A DNA stretch of 25,513 bases, taken from the NCBI GenBank assembly GCA_900772775.1, contig CAAGRW010000097.1, positions 1-25,513 of the forward strand, written 5' to 3'. This DNA is from Candidatus Rifleibacteriota bacterium. Lineage in GTDB: Bacteria; Vulcanimicrobiota; Xenobia; Xenobiales; Xenobiaceae. Of this stretch, positions 1-7,448 are shown piece by piece (position 1 is the first letter of the stretch; the number at the start of each line of letters is the position of its first letter). The notes beneath the pieces are model-generated. The model did not search any database, was not told the DNA's origin, and saw only the letters and a list, made by a program, of their open reading frames with translations. Position numbers and translations under genes: made by a program.

Positions 1-42
1 AAGGCAGGGGCTTTACGGCACTTGCGGTAAATATCGGCGCCT

Positions 43-82
43 AAAAAAATATCCAAGGCTCTGCTAGCAGAACCTTGGATAT
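43..82 (-). terminator. Intrinsic terminator of the sugar ABC operon
   Basis: A perfect 10-bp stem (49-58 with 73-82) encloses a 14-base loop that itself holds the palindrome CTGCTAGCAG. Read on the minus strand, the hairpin is followed by seven U (43-49). It lies about 20 bases past the stop codon of the MalG-like permease and so ends the leftward operon. No further gene is seen between it and the window edge. Confidence 0.85.
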
Positions 83-104
83 CGGTTATTGGCTATTATA
101 TTGA

Positions 105-965
105 TTAGCCCTTTACAGCACCTTTAGTTAAACCTTCAACTAAGAAGCCTTGCAACACAAAGAAGAGCACCATAATGGGAATAGCACCCAAAATGGAACC
201 GGCTGTAAATAAGGACCAGTTGGTGGAGAAGTTGCCTGAAATAAAGCTTTGCATGCCTACTGCCAGAGTATATTTGCTCTCGTCGAAAATAACGACCGAG
301 GGGAAAATAAAGTCGCTGTAGGGGCTGATAAAGTTGAAAATGGCAACCACAGCCAAGATCGGGCCCATCAAGGGAAGGATGATGCGGGTAAAAGTTTTTG
401 TAGTACCGGCGCCGTCGATAAGAGCCGATTCTTCCAACTCTTTAGGCAATGAGTCGACGTAGCCTTTAATCATCCAAGTATTGAAAGGAATACCGGCACC
501 GATATAAACCAAGGCTAAACCGAGTAACGAATCTAAGCCTACCAAACCGCCGGTCAGATCTCCCAAATGCTGCAACATGCTAAATATAGCTACCATAGCC
601 ATAGCGGCAGGGAACATTTGTAAGAGGATCATGGCCATTAAGCCATTTTTGCGTCCGAAGAACTTGAAGCGCGAAAAAGCATAACCGGCCAGAGCTGTAA
701 CTATAATGGCGATAACGCTGGAAAGAGCCGAAACTACCACTGTATTCCAAACCCAACGCAAAAATGGAGTTTCGGTGAGTAAACGCTTGTAGTTTACTAA
801 GGAAAGCTCGCTAAATTTAGGAATTAGGCTGGTAGAAATTAGTGTTGAACTTTCTTTTAAAGAGGAGAAGAACACCAAAACAACCGGCATAATCGTCATG
901 CCTACACAGATGATAAGCAGCAAATGGAGCAATATCTTTTGGAAGGTGGTCATTTTTCTAGACAT
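105..965 (-). CDS. malG: MalG-like sugar ABC transporter permease
   Basis: Inner-membrane permease of a CUT1-type carbohydrate ABC importer. The 286 residues hold about six membrane helices, starting at residues 10-34 and ending near 255-278. The cytoplasmic EAA loop, which docks on the ATPase, is visible at about 177-200 (ELEESALIDGAG followed by a hydrophobic ILPL). The ATG is preceded by AAAGAGG at a normal distance. It starts 12 bases after the stop of the MalF-like gene and is last in the three-gene operon. No ATPase (MalK/MsmX type) is encoded here, so one must be supplied from elsewhere, as is common for CUT1 systems. The maltose/maltodextrin specificity is inferred from the binding protein; other oligosaccharides are possible. 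Confidence 0.93.
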   Translation of the reverse strand: MSRKMTTFQKILLHLLLIICVGMTIMPVVLVFFSSLKESSTLISTSLIPKFSELSLVNYKRLLTETPFLRWVWNTVVVSALSSVIAIIVTALAGYAFSRFKFFGRKNGLMAMILLQMFPAAMAMVAIFSMLQHLGDLTGGLVGLDSLLGLALVYIGAGIPFNTWMIKGYVDSLPKELEESALIDGAGTTKTFTRIILPLMGPILAVVAIFNFISPYSDFIFPSVVIFDESKYTLAVGMQSFISGNFSTNWSLFTAGSILGAIPIMVLFFVLQGFLVEGLTKGAVKG

Positions 966-977
966 AGCAATTCCTCT

Positions 978-1931
978 TTACTTAATATCATCAAAAGCGC
1001 CGGTCATCTTAAAGTTGATGCCGGAGAGAGTGGCCACCAAGATAAAGATGAATATAGCATAGGCGCAAGCCAAGCCGTATTGGAACGAGTTGAAGGCCAA
1101 CTTATAAGAATAGGTAATCAAGATGTCTGTAGCTCCGGCATCGCTGCCAGGAACGGGAGGGCCGCCTGCCGTTAAAAGATAGATGGCGGTGAACTGGTTA
1201 AAGTTGAAAGCAAAGCTGGAGATAAGCACCGGCAGCAATGAAGAGCGGAGTAGGGGAAGGGTGATAGATTTGAATTGCAGCCAAGGGCTGGCTCCGTCTA
1301 CGTCGGCCGCCTCGTAAACGTCGGTAGGCACAGATTGCAAAGCGCCCAAACATACGGTCAGCTGGAAGGGGAAGGCCAGCCAAATGTTGACCATAAGCAC
1401 AGAAATATGGGCCCAGCCTACTCTGTCCAGCCAAGCAATGGGCAATTGCAAATCGCAGCCCATTAAACCGAGCACATACTGAATAACGTGATCTAAACCC
1501 AAATTTTTGAGAATGACGTTAAAGGCGCCAAACTCTGTATTGAGCAAACCTTGCCACATCAGTACGGAGATAAAAGCCGGAATAGCCCAGGGTACAATAA
1601 AGAGAGTTCTGTAAAAAGAACTGCCCTTTAAGTCCGGTTTATTGAGCAATACAGCTAAGAAAATGCCTATAGCTTGGCTGAAAATTACTGAGCCGCCGGC
1701 CCAAACCAAGGTCCATAAGAACACGCGCACAAAAGTGGCTGTCTCCGGGCCGCTGATAATTTTCATGAAATTGCGCAAGCCGACAAAATCAAACTCGTTG
1801 TAATGGTAAAGCGAGTAGTTGGTAAAGGCCAAGTATACAGAGTAGATATTGGGCAGCAAACTCAACACTCCCAGCAAGATCAGGGCTGGAGTGAGGTAAG
1901 CATATGGAATTAGTCCATCATTCTTCTTCAT
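978..1931 (-). CDS. malF: MalF-like sugar ABC transporter permease
   Basis: Partner permease of the CUT1 importer, 317 residues with about six membrane helices. The EAA loop lies at about 207-229 (YEAADVDGAS, then a TLPLL turn). It lacks the long periplasmic P2 insertion of the enterobacterial MalF, as is normal for the shorter MalF homologues of most bacteria, though the 140-170 segment forms a modest insertion. A PWAIPAF stretch near 114-120 is typical of this subfamily. The ATG at 1929-1931 has a weak AGGGG upstream. It follows the binding-protein gene by 28 bases and precedes the MalG-like gene by 12, so all three are probably co-transcribed. Confidence 0.93.
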   Translation of the reverse strand: MKKNDGLIPYAYLTPALILLGVLSLLPNIYSVYLAFTNYSLYHYNEFDFVGLRNFMKIISGPETATFVRVFLWTLVWAGGSVIFSQAIGIFLAVLLNKPDLKGSSFYRTLFIVPWAIPAFISVLMWQGLLNTEFGAFNVILKNLGLDHVIQYVLGLMGCDLQLPIAWLDRVGWAHISVLMVNIWLAFPFQLTVCLGALQSVPTDVYEAADVDGASPWLQFKSITLPLLRSSLLPVLISSFAFNFNQFTAIYLLTAGGPPVPGSDAGATDILITYSYKLAFNSFQYGLACAYAIFIFILVATLSGINFKMTGAFDDIK

Positions 1932-1959
1932 TTGTATTCCCCTACAGCTTAGTTAATGC

Positions 1960-3240
1960 TTATTCAAGCATAAGATTGATCTTTTGTATTATGCGATCGT
2001 TAGCCGTTTTGAGTTCAGTAGGAATGTCTACCTGGCCTTTGCTGATGAGCTCAATACTCTGTTTCATGGGCTCCCAGACTTGCATAGCTGCAGGGTGGGT
2101 TGGCATTGGCATACTGTTGGCACAAATTTTGGCAAACGCGACAATATCTTGGTTGTCTTGGCAAAGTTCAAGAGCTTTGGTCTTTGCCGGAGGACGACCG
2201 GAAGTCTGGCTCATTTCAGCCATATTTTCAGGAGAGCTCAAGAAGGCCATAAGTTTGGCGGCGTCCTGCTGCCGTTTGGAGTATTTGTTGAGCATAAATC
2301 CCTGAACGCCGAGGAAGGGCTTGATAAGGTTGCCGGAATCTGTGGTGGGGAAGGGATCTATGGAGTAGTGGACGCCGGCGGCTCTTACCTGTTCGAGGAA
2401 CCAAGGGCCGTTGAGAATTACAGCTGCTTTATTCTCAAGGAAGAGGGTTCGAGAGATGTTTTCCGTGCTGCCTTGCTTGATAAGATTGTATTTTTGACCA
2501 AGATCGCGCAAAAATTCCGCGCCTTTGGCGGCACCTGGGGTATTCATGCCTACATCGGTGGGAACGTAATTGCCATTAGCGTCTTTACCTATAAGGTAGG
2601 CACCGTCGGCAATAAGGAAAGGCAAAGAAAAATATGGCTCTTTTATTTCGAAGTAGAAGCCATTAATTTTGCCATGTGAATCTTTTTGAACTTTCTGGGC
2701 TTTTTCAACCAAATCGGTGAGAGTTTGGGGACGCTCAGCCATTAAATCCGGATTGCGGAACATGGCTAAACATTCCATACACAGAGGAGCCATGTAAGTC
2801 TTTTGGTTAAACTGGACTGAATCCAGAGAGACTGGCACATAATCGTCTTTGTTGATGACATCTTCCGGAATTGGAGAAAGTAAATCGGCAACGGCTAACA
2901 TGCCAATCCAGTCTTGAGCACCCACCAAAATGTCCGGTCCTAAGCCGGCCGGAGCGGCTACGAGAAACTTATTTTTAAGATCTCGATAGGGCACTTTCAA
3001 TAACTCAACCTTCAGACCGGTCTCTTTTTCAAAAGCTTGGCACTGACGTTTGAGAGTAGGAAACTCGGCATCCATACCTGACCAGATTAAGAGAGGCTTG
3101 GGGCCTGTTTCTTTTTGCATACAGCCAGCGAATAAGAGGCTGGCCAAAAGAACAAAAATTGAAAAAAAGCACAAACGACGCATAGCGATAGACTTCGTTT
3201 TGTGAGTTAGAGTTCCCCCTTCTTCATCTTTTTTAGGCAT
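1960..3240 (-). CDS. malE: Sugar-binding lipoprotein of ABC importer (MalE-like)
   Basis: Extracellular solute-binding protein (SBP_bac_1 family) that captures the sugar outside the membrane and hands it to the two permeases encoded downstream. A lipoprotein signal is clear: a hydrophobic stretch after MRRL, then the lipobox LFAGC, with the acylated Cys at residue 40 of the long form. The segment after it (GPDILVGAQDWIG and LLSPI, about residues 100-122) resembles maltose/maltodextrin-binding proteins. The start is uncertain. The ATG at 3240 has no ribosome site; a second in-frame ATG at 3183 gives a classical short signal peptide, but the purine run AAGGGGGAA (3213-3221) is about 29 bases from it. 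First gene of the operon. Confidence 0.92.
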   Translation of the reverse strand: MPKKDEEGGTLTHKTKSIAMRRLCFFSIFVLLASLLFAGCMQKETGPKPLLIWSGMDAEFPTLKRQCQAFEKETGLKVELLKVPYRDLKNKFLVAAPAGLGPDILVGAQDWIGMLAVADLLSPIPEDVINKDDYVPVSLDSVQFNQKTYMAPLCMECLAMFRNPDLMAERPQTLTDLVEKAQKVQKDSHGKINGFYFEIKEPYFSLPFLIADGAYLIGKDANGNYVPTDVGMNTPGAAKGAEFLRDLGQKYNLIKQGSTENISRTLFLENKAAVILNGPWFLEQVRAAGVHYSIDPFPTTDSGNLIKPFLGVQGFMLNKYSKRQQDAAKLMAFLSSPENMAEMSQTSGRPPAKTKALELCQDNQDIVAFAKICANSMPMPTHPAAMQVWEPMKQSIELISKGQVDIPTELKTANDRIIQKINLMLE

Positions 3241-3330
3241 AAAACTTAGACTTTGTGCAGCCTTAGCCTTGGCGTTAAGGCAGGCACCTTGTTAAAAGGA
3301 AACAGGCCCTGGGGATATCGACCATAAAAT

Positions 3331-3393
3331 GACTATCTGCAAGAAAAATCGTCCATTTAGTGCAGATTGTCGATCGTTTCCTGACTATCTGTC
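3331..3393. repeat. Three-copy 11-bp operator-like motif
   Basis: GACTATCTGCA at 3331-3341, its near-perfect inverse TGCAGATTGTC at 3361-3371 (10 of 11), and GACTATCTGTC at 3383-3393 (10 of 11). Centre-to-centre distances are 30 and 22 bases, close to whole turns of DNA. Multiple spaced copies between divergent genes are typical of a transcription-factor site, but no regulator gene is adjacent. Confidence 0.5.
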
Positions 3394-3494
3394 ACAAAAA
3401 ATTTAATTGTGAATAAAATTCTAACATTTCTCGGAAGGAATGCAGGCTCAGAGCTAGCGAAAAGGCACCGACGTTAAAAGGTTTTTTAGAAAAC

Positions 3495-3571
3495 AAAGCC
3501 TGCGGTTGAACTGAAGGCCGTCAGGCTTTTGGCAAGTTTCTTAACCGACGCCTGTCTAAGGTTCGGGCGTC
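3495..3571 (+). promoter_or_regulatory. Two hairpins in gap leader
   Basis: The first hairpin pairs AAAGCCTG plus CGG (3495-3505) with CCG plus CAGGCTTT (3518-3529), with one bulged T. The second pairs GACGCC (3548-3553) with GGCGTC (3566-3571) and is followed by TATTTTT (3572-3578), immediately before the ribosome site of gap. The second therefore resembles a weak terminator or attenuator inside the leader. Function is inferred only. Confidence 0.4.
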
Positions 3572-3588
3572 TATTTTTGGAGGAAAAA

Positions 3589-4617
3589 ATGTCAGTACGT
3601 GTTGCTATTAACGGTTTTGGTCGTATTGGTCGCCAAGTCGCCAAGATGATGATTGAGAACTACAGCGAAGAAATGGAAGTTGTCGCTATCAACGACCTCA
3701 CCAAACCCTCTGTATTGGCTCACCTTTTCAAATACGACTCTAACTATGGCATTTTCAATGGCACCGTCGAAGAAAAAGAAGGCGCTATCGTTATCAATGG
3801 CCACGAAATCAAGATTTTAGCCGAGAGAGATCCTAAGAACCTTCCTTGGAAAGAGATGAACGTAGACTTCGTAGTAGAGTCCACCGGTCTCTTCCGTGAT
3901 CGTGAGAAGGCTTCTTGGCACCTCGAAGCTGGCGCTAAAAAAGTCGTCATCACCGCTCCTGCCAAAGGCGAGGATATCACCATTGTTATGGGTGTAAACC
4001 ACGAAAATTACGATCCCGCCAGACACAACATCGTATCCAACGCTTCCTGCACCACCAACTGCTTGGCTCCTTTCGCCAAAGTGTTGAACGAGAAGTTCGG
4101 TATCAAGCGCGCTTTGATGACCACTATTCACTCTTACACCAACGACCAGCGCATCTTAGACTTGCCCCACAGCGACCTCCGCCGTGCCCGCGCTGCTGCT
4201 CTTTCCATGATTCCTACCACCACCGGCGCCGCCAAGGCCGTCGCTTTGGTTATTCCCGAATTGAAGGGCAAGTTTGATGGTCTCGCCATGCGCGTACCTA
4301 CCCCCACCGTCAGCATCGTTGACCTCGTCGCCTATGTCGAAAAAGAAGGCGTAACCGCCGAAGAAGTAAACGCTGCTTTCCGTGAAGCCGCTGCCGGTAG
4401 CATGAAGGGCGTGTTGGGCGCTTCCGAAGAGCCTTTGGTCTCCGTAGACTACAAGATGGATCCTCGTTCCAGCATCGTCGACCTTCCTCTGACTATGGTT
4501 CAGGGCGACATGGTTAAGGTTATGTCCTGGTACGACAACGAATGGGGTTATTCCAACCGCGTAGCCGACTTGGTCAACTACATGGCCACTGGTAAGTACC
4601 ACATCAGCGAGCGCTAG
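3589..4617 (+). CDS. gap: Glyceraldehyde-3-phosphate dehydrogenase
   Basis: Oxidises and phosphorylates glyceraldehyde 3-phosphate to 1,3-bisphosphoglycerate with NAD, in cytoplasmic glycolysis. 342 residues, normal for the family. The N-terminal Rossmann motif INGFGRIGR (7-15) is followed by NDL (35-37), where Asp36 is expected to favour NAD. The catalytic Cys154 sits in NASCTTNC and the base His181 in TIHSYT. The start chosen is the ATG at 3589 because a GGAGG lies at 3579-3583 and the protein then begins MSVRVAINGFG; a longer reading frame from 3529 adds 20 unrelated residues. Codon choice is strongly C-ending in two-fold sets, suggesting high expression. First gene of the glycolytic cluster. 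Confidence 0.98.
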   Translation: MSVRVAINGFGRIGRQVAKMMIENYSEEMEVVAINDLTKPSVLAHLFKYDSNYGIFNGTVEEKEGAIVINGHEIKILAERDPKNLPWKEMNVDFVVESTGLFRDREKASWHLEAGAKKVVITAPAKGEDITIVMGVNHENYDPARHNIVSNASCTTNCLAPFAKVLNEKFGIKRALMTTIHSYTNDQRILDLPHSDLRRARAAALSMIPTTTGAAKAVALVIPELKGKFDGLAMRVPTPTVSIVDLVAYVEKEGVTAEEVNAAFREAAAGSMKGVLGASEEPLVSVDYKMDPRSSIVDLPLTMVQGDMVKVMSWYDNEWGYSNRVADLVNYMATGKYHISER

Positions 4618-4635
4618 TTCTACTAGATTAACCCG

Positions 4636-4664
4636 GCCCGGAGCTTTTTCCGGGCTTTTCTTTT
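4636..4664 (+). terminator. Intrinsic terminator after gap
   Basis: GCCCGGA (4636-4642) pairs with TCCGGGC (4649-4655) across a 6-base loop, followed by TTTTCTTTT (4656-4664). It lies 19 bases past the gap stop, so part of the transcription should end before pgk. Confidence 0.88.
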
Positions 4665-4681
4665 GTTCTAAGCTTATTTAT

Positions 4682-4751
4682 GAGCGTCGGCTGAGGCACA
4701 ATCCAGCTTGGCGCTCTTCGTCCGTAGCCCCGGGATATTTTGTACAGGGGC
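4682..4751 (+). promoter_or_regulatory. Structured pgk leader
   Basis: Between the gap terminator and pgk, GAGCG (4682-4686) can pair with CGCTC (4712-4716), and GCCCC (4727-4731) with GGGGC (4747-4751). Stems are short and GC-rich. No convincing promoter was seen here, so it is unclear whether pgk has its own start site or depends on read-through. Confidence 0.25.
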
Positions 4752-4785
4752 CCCAACAGATCTCACAAAAAGAGGACGTTCGCAA

Positions 4786-5964
4786 ATGAGTAAATTTAAT
4801 ACTATTCGTGACATCGATGTTAAAGGTAAAAAAGTTTTGGTGCGCGTCGATTTTAACGTGCCCTTAGACGGTGAAAAAGTTACTGACGACACTCGTATTC
4901 GCGCTGCTTTGCCCACCATCAAGGCTCTTTTGGAAAACGGCGCTGCTGTTATCTTAGCTTCTCACTTAGGTCGTCCTAAGGGGAAGAAAGATCCTAAGTT
5001 CTCTTTGAAACCCGCCGCCGCTCGTTTGTCCGAGCTTTTGGGCCAGGATGTTATTATGGCTCCCGATTGCATTGGCGAAGAAGTAAGCAAGATGGCCAAA
5101 GATCTTAAACCCGGCCAAGTAATGTTGCTCGAAAACGTTCGTTTCTATGCTCAGGAAACCGACAATGATGAAGCTTTTGCCAAAGAGTTGGCTTCTTTAG
5201 CCGATGTTTACGTAAATGACGCTTTCGGTTCCGCTCACCGCGCTCACGCTTCCACTACCGGTGTAGCTCACTTCCTTCCTTCCGCTGCCGGTTTGCTTAT
5301 GGAAAAAGAGCTCAACGAGTTGGGTAAACTTTTAACTTCTGCTGAGTCTCCTTTCGTCGTTATTTTGGGCGGCGCCAAAGTCTCCGATAAGATCGGCGTT
5401 ATGGAAAACTTGATTGGTAAGGCCGACGCTATTTTGGTTGGCGGTGGTATGGCTTATCCTTTCCTCAAGGTTCGCGGTATGGAAATCGGCCGTTCCCTTT
5501 GCGACGGCGATTTGTCCGTTCCTAAGTCCATTTTGGACAAGGCTGAAGGTACCAAGACCAAGATCGTTCTTCCCGTCGATGTAGTAGTGGTAGACGAAAT
5601 TGCTGAAAATGCTCCTCACGCCAACGTTGACGTGACCGCTATTCCCGCTGAAAAGATGGGCGTAGATATCGGTGCCAAGACTGTAGAAAACTTCAAAGAG
5701 ATCATCAGCAAAGCCAAAACTATCTTCTGGAATGGCCCTGTTGGCGTATTTGAGAAGAAACCTTTCGACTTCGGTACTCGTCAAATTGCCGAAGCTGTGG
5801 CTGCTTCCGGTGCTCGCAGTGTAGTCGGCGGCGGAGACTCTGTGGCTGCTCTTACTCAGGCTGGTTTGGCCTCCAAGATTACCCACGTCTCTACTGGCGG
5901 TGGCGCTTCTTTGGAGTTTGTTGAGGGACGTCAACTTCCCGGTGTAGTGGCCCTTTACAAGTAA
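4786..5964 (+). CDS. pgk: Phosphoglycerate kinase
   Basis: Transfers the acyl phosphate of 1,3-bisphosphoglycerate to ADP, giving ATP and 3-phosphoglycerate. 392 residues, the usual length of a monomeric bacterial enzyme. Family motifs appear in order: RVDFNVPL near the N-terminus, SHLGRPKG, LLENVRFY, NDAFGSAHRAHAST, then in the nucleotide domain LGGAKVSDKIGV, WNGPVGVFE and the C-terminal STGGGASLEF. The ATG at 4786 has AGAGG about ten bases upstream and gives the canonical N-terminus; an in-frame TTG at 4708 would add 26 residues of no similarity and is rejected. The gene lies downstream of the gap terminator and has its own leader. Confidence 0.98.
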   Translation: MSKFNTIRDIDVKGKKVLVRVDFNVPLDGEKVTDDTRIRAALPTIKALLENGAAVILASHLGRPKGKKDPKFSLKPAAARLSELLGQDVIMAPDCIGEEVSKMAKDLKPGQVMLLENVRFYAQETDNDEAFAKELASLADVYVNDAFGSAHRAHASTTGVAHFLPSAAGLLMEKELNELGKLLTSAESPFVVILGGAKVSDKIGVMENLIGKADAILVGGGMAYPFLKVRGMEIGRSLCDGDLSVPKSILDKAEGTKTKIVLPVDVVVVDEIAENAPHANVDVTAIPAEKMGVDIGAKTVENFKEIISKAKTIFWNGPVGVFEKKPFDFGTRQIAEAVAASGARSVVGGGDSVAALTQAGLASKITHVSTGGGASLEFVEGRQLPGVVALYK

Positions 5965-5984
5965 AATTGCATCTTTAGTTTTTT

Positions 5985-6024
5985 GATAGCTTGACCGTTT
6001 GCCTCGGTCTTGCTATCATTTTTT
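5985..6024 (+). terminator. Intrinsic terminator between pgk and tpiA
   Basis: GATAGC (5985-5990) pairs with GCTATC (6012-6017), then after a T-T internal loop GACCG (5993-5997) pairs with CGGTC (6005-6009). A T-rich tail ATTTTTTA follows (6018-6024... to the tpiA leader). It ends only about 8 bases before the tpiA ribosome site, so it may act as an attenuator. Confidence 0.7.
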
Positions 6025-6040
6025 AGATTTTGGAGGTTTT

Positions 6041-6793
6041 ATGCGCGTTCCGCTTTTAGCAGCTAACTGGAAAATGAATATGGCTCGTAAAGATGCCAAC
6101 GATTTAGTTAATGAGCTTATGGCTCAGGTAAGTGATGTCAAGGATCGCGATATCGCTATTTGTCCTCCTTTTCACCTTTTAGCCGATATTGAAAAATTAG
6201 TTGAAGGACGCGAAAACGTCTATTTAGGAGCTCAAGATCTTTATTGGAAAGATTCCGGCGCTTTTACCGGAGAAGTCTCTGCTCCTATGCTTTTAGATGT
6301 TGGCTGTCGTATGGTCATTATCGGTCACTCAGAGCGCAGAGCTATGTTTGGCGAAACTGACGAGACTTGTGCTGCTAAAGTCGCTGCTGCAGTTTCTCAC
6401 AACCTTATTCCTATTCTTTGTGTAGGTGAAAGCTTAGCTCAGCGTGAAGAAGATAAGACTGCCGAAGTTGTCACCGGTCAATTGCGCGGTGCTCTTAAAG
6501 GTCTGGAAATAAAAGACGGCAGCCAGTTGGTTATTGCTTACGAGCCTATTTGGGCTATTGGCACTGGCAAAACCGATACTCCTGAAGGCGCTAATGAGAT
6601 CATGATCTTGTTGCGCAAAACTTTGGCCGAAATTTTCGGACAGGAAATCGCTGATAAAGTTCGCTTACTTTACGGCGGCAGCGTAAAACCTAACAATGTG
6701 GCTGGTTTTATGGCTTGCAGCGATATCGATGGAGCTTTAGTTGGTGGAGCTAGCTTGAAAGCTGACAGCTTTGCCCAGATCGTTCGCTATTAG
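6041..6793 (+). CDS. tpiA: Triosephosphate isomerase
   Basis: Interconverts dihydroxyacetone phosphate and glyceraldehyde 3-phosphate in the cytoplasm. 250 residues, standard TIM-barrel length. The active-site residues are all present: Asn9 and Lys11 in AANWKMN, His96 in IIGHSERR and Glu168 in AYEPIWAIGTGKT; the phosphate-binding YGGSVKPNN follows near the C-terminus. The start is the ATG at 6041 because GGAGG lies at 6032-6036 and translation gives MRVPLLAANWK; a TTG at 5999 falls inside the preceding terminator hairpin and is rejected. SecG follows after 29 bases, and the two are probably co-transcribed. Confidence 0.98.
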   Translation: MRVPLLAANWKMNMARKDANDLVNELMAQVSDVKDRDIAICPPFHLLADIEKLVEGRENVYLGAQDLYWKDSGAFTGEVSAPMLLDVGCRMVIIGHSERRAMFGETDETCAAKVAAAVSHNLIPILCVGESLAQREEDKTAEVVTGQLRGALKGLEIKDGSQLVIAYEPIWAIGTGKTDTPEGANEIMILLRKTLAEIFGQEIADKVRLLYGGSVKPNNVAGFMACSDIDGALVGGASLKADSFAQIVRY

Positions 6794-6822
6794 TTTTTGA
6801 TTGTGGATTAGGAATTGGAATA

Positions 6823-7197
6823 ATGTATTTAGACGTCTGTTTGAGCATTTGGTCTTTCTTGGGCCAAGCTGTGCCCGGAGGAGCCGCCGCTGCCACTGCT
6901 GCCGCCGCTCCTGATGCTGCCGCTTCTGCTCCCGCTGTGATGAAGTTGAACGCTGTGCAGTATATTTTGATGTTCCTTTACTTAATGGTTTGCCTTTGTT
7001 TAACTGGTATCGTTATGAACCAAGAACAAAAACAAGGCGGCTTGCAAGGCATGTTAGGTGGCGGAAGTTCTGCCGTCGATCATAAATATCAGGGCAAAAA
7101 GAGCTTTGAAGAGAACTTGAAGACTGCCGGTAATTATTTTGCGGTTGCCTTTGTTGTTCTTTCTATTCTCGTCTCTTACGTTTTGCAGCAGCACTAA
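6823..7197 (+). CDS. secG: Protein translocase subunit SecG
   Basis: Small accessory subunit of the SecYEG channel that assists protein export across the inner membrane. 124 residues, longer than the usual 75-110 because of an N-terminal Ala/Pro-rich stretch (about residues 18-39). Two membrane helices at about 45-65 and 103-121 flank the characteristic Gly-rich loop (GGLQGMLGGGSS, near 72-83). The ATG is preceded by a purine-rich AGGAATTGGA. A secG gene directly after tpiA is a recurring arrangement in several bacterial phyla, which supports the call. A short hydrophobic segment at residues 2-16 could be a further partial helix. Confidence 0.9.
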   Translation: MYLDVCLSIWSFLGQAVPGGAAAATAAAAPDAAASAPAVMKLNAVQYILMFLYLMVCLCLTGIVMNQEQKQGGLQGMLGGGSSAVDHKYQGKKSFEENLKTAGNYFAVAFVVLSILVSYVLQQH

Positions 7198-7269
7198 TAG
7201 ACGTCTTGTTCTAAGTTTTCTCTATATCGGCATTATTAGCTTGATATTTTGAAAAGCTGCATAATTGCT

Positions 7270-7310
7270 ATAGCTCCGGCTTGTTTTAGAGTCGGAGCTA
7301 TTTGTCTTTT
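7270..7310 (+). terminator. Intrinsic terminator of the tpiA-secG unit
   Basis: ATAGCTCCG (7270-7278) pairs perfectly with CGGAGCTAT (7293-7301) across a 14-base loop, followed by TTTGTCTTTT. It lies about 70 bases past the secG stop. Confidence 0.8.
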
Positions 7311-7369
7311 AAATTGGAGTTGCTTCAAGAGCAACAATATTTTTATTTGTAAATTTAGAGAAAGAAATT

Positions 7370-7409
7370 AAAAAGAGACAACCCTTTTTTAAGGATTGTC
7401 TCTTCTTTT
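7370..7409. terminator. Bidirectional terminator between secG and protease
   Basis: AAGAGACAA (7373-7381) pairs with TTGTCTCTT (7396-7404), with an inner CCT/AGG. T-rich tails exist on both strands: CTTTT at 7405-7409 on plus, and TTTTAATTTC on minus. Its main job is probably to end the leftward protease transcript. Confidence 0.75.
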
Positions 7410-7448
7410 AGGTAGCAGCTAAAACTGCTCCTTAGAGGCTAAGACTTA

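Larger units (their letters stand above)
3241..3588. promoter_or_regulatory. Divergent control region, sugar importer / gap
   Basis: This 348-base gene-free stretch separates the leftward sugar importer from the rightward glycolytic cluster. It holds three related 11-bp motifs (3331-3341, 3361-3371 inverted, 3383-3393) and, nearer gap, two hairpins. A weak plus-strand promoter could be CTGTCA (3389-3394) with TAAAAT (3414-3419), spacer 19, overlapping the third motif. I see no strong minus-strand promoter. The assignment as a regulatory region is inferred from position and repeats. Confidence 0.55.

Noticed and set aside
3331..3393. Start of a CRISPR array
   Set aside because: Only three short 11-bp units, one inverted, without regular spacers or cas genes.
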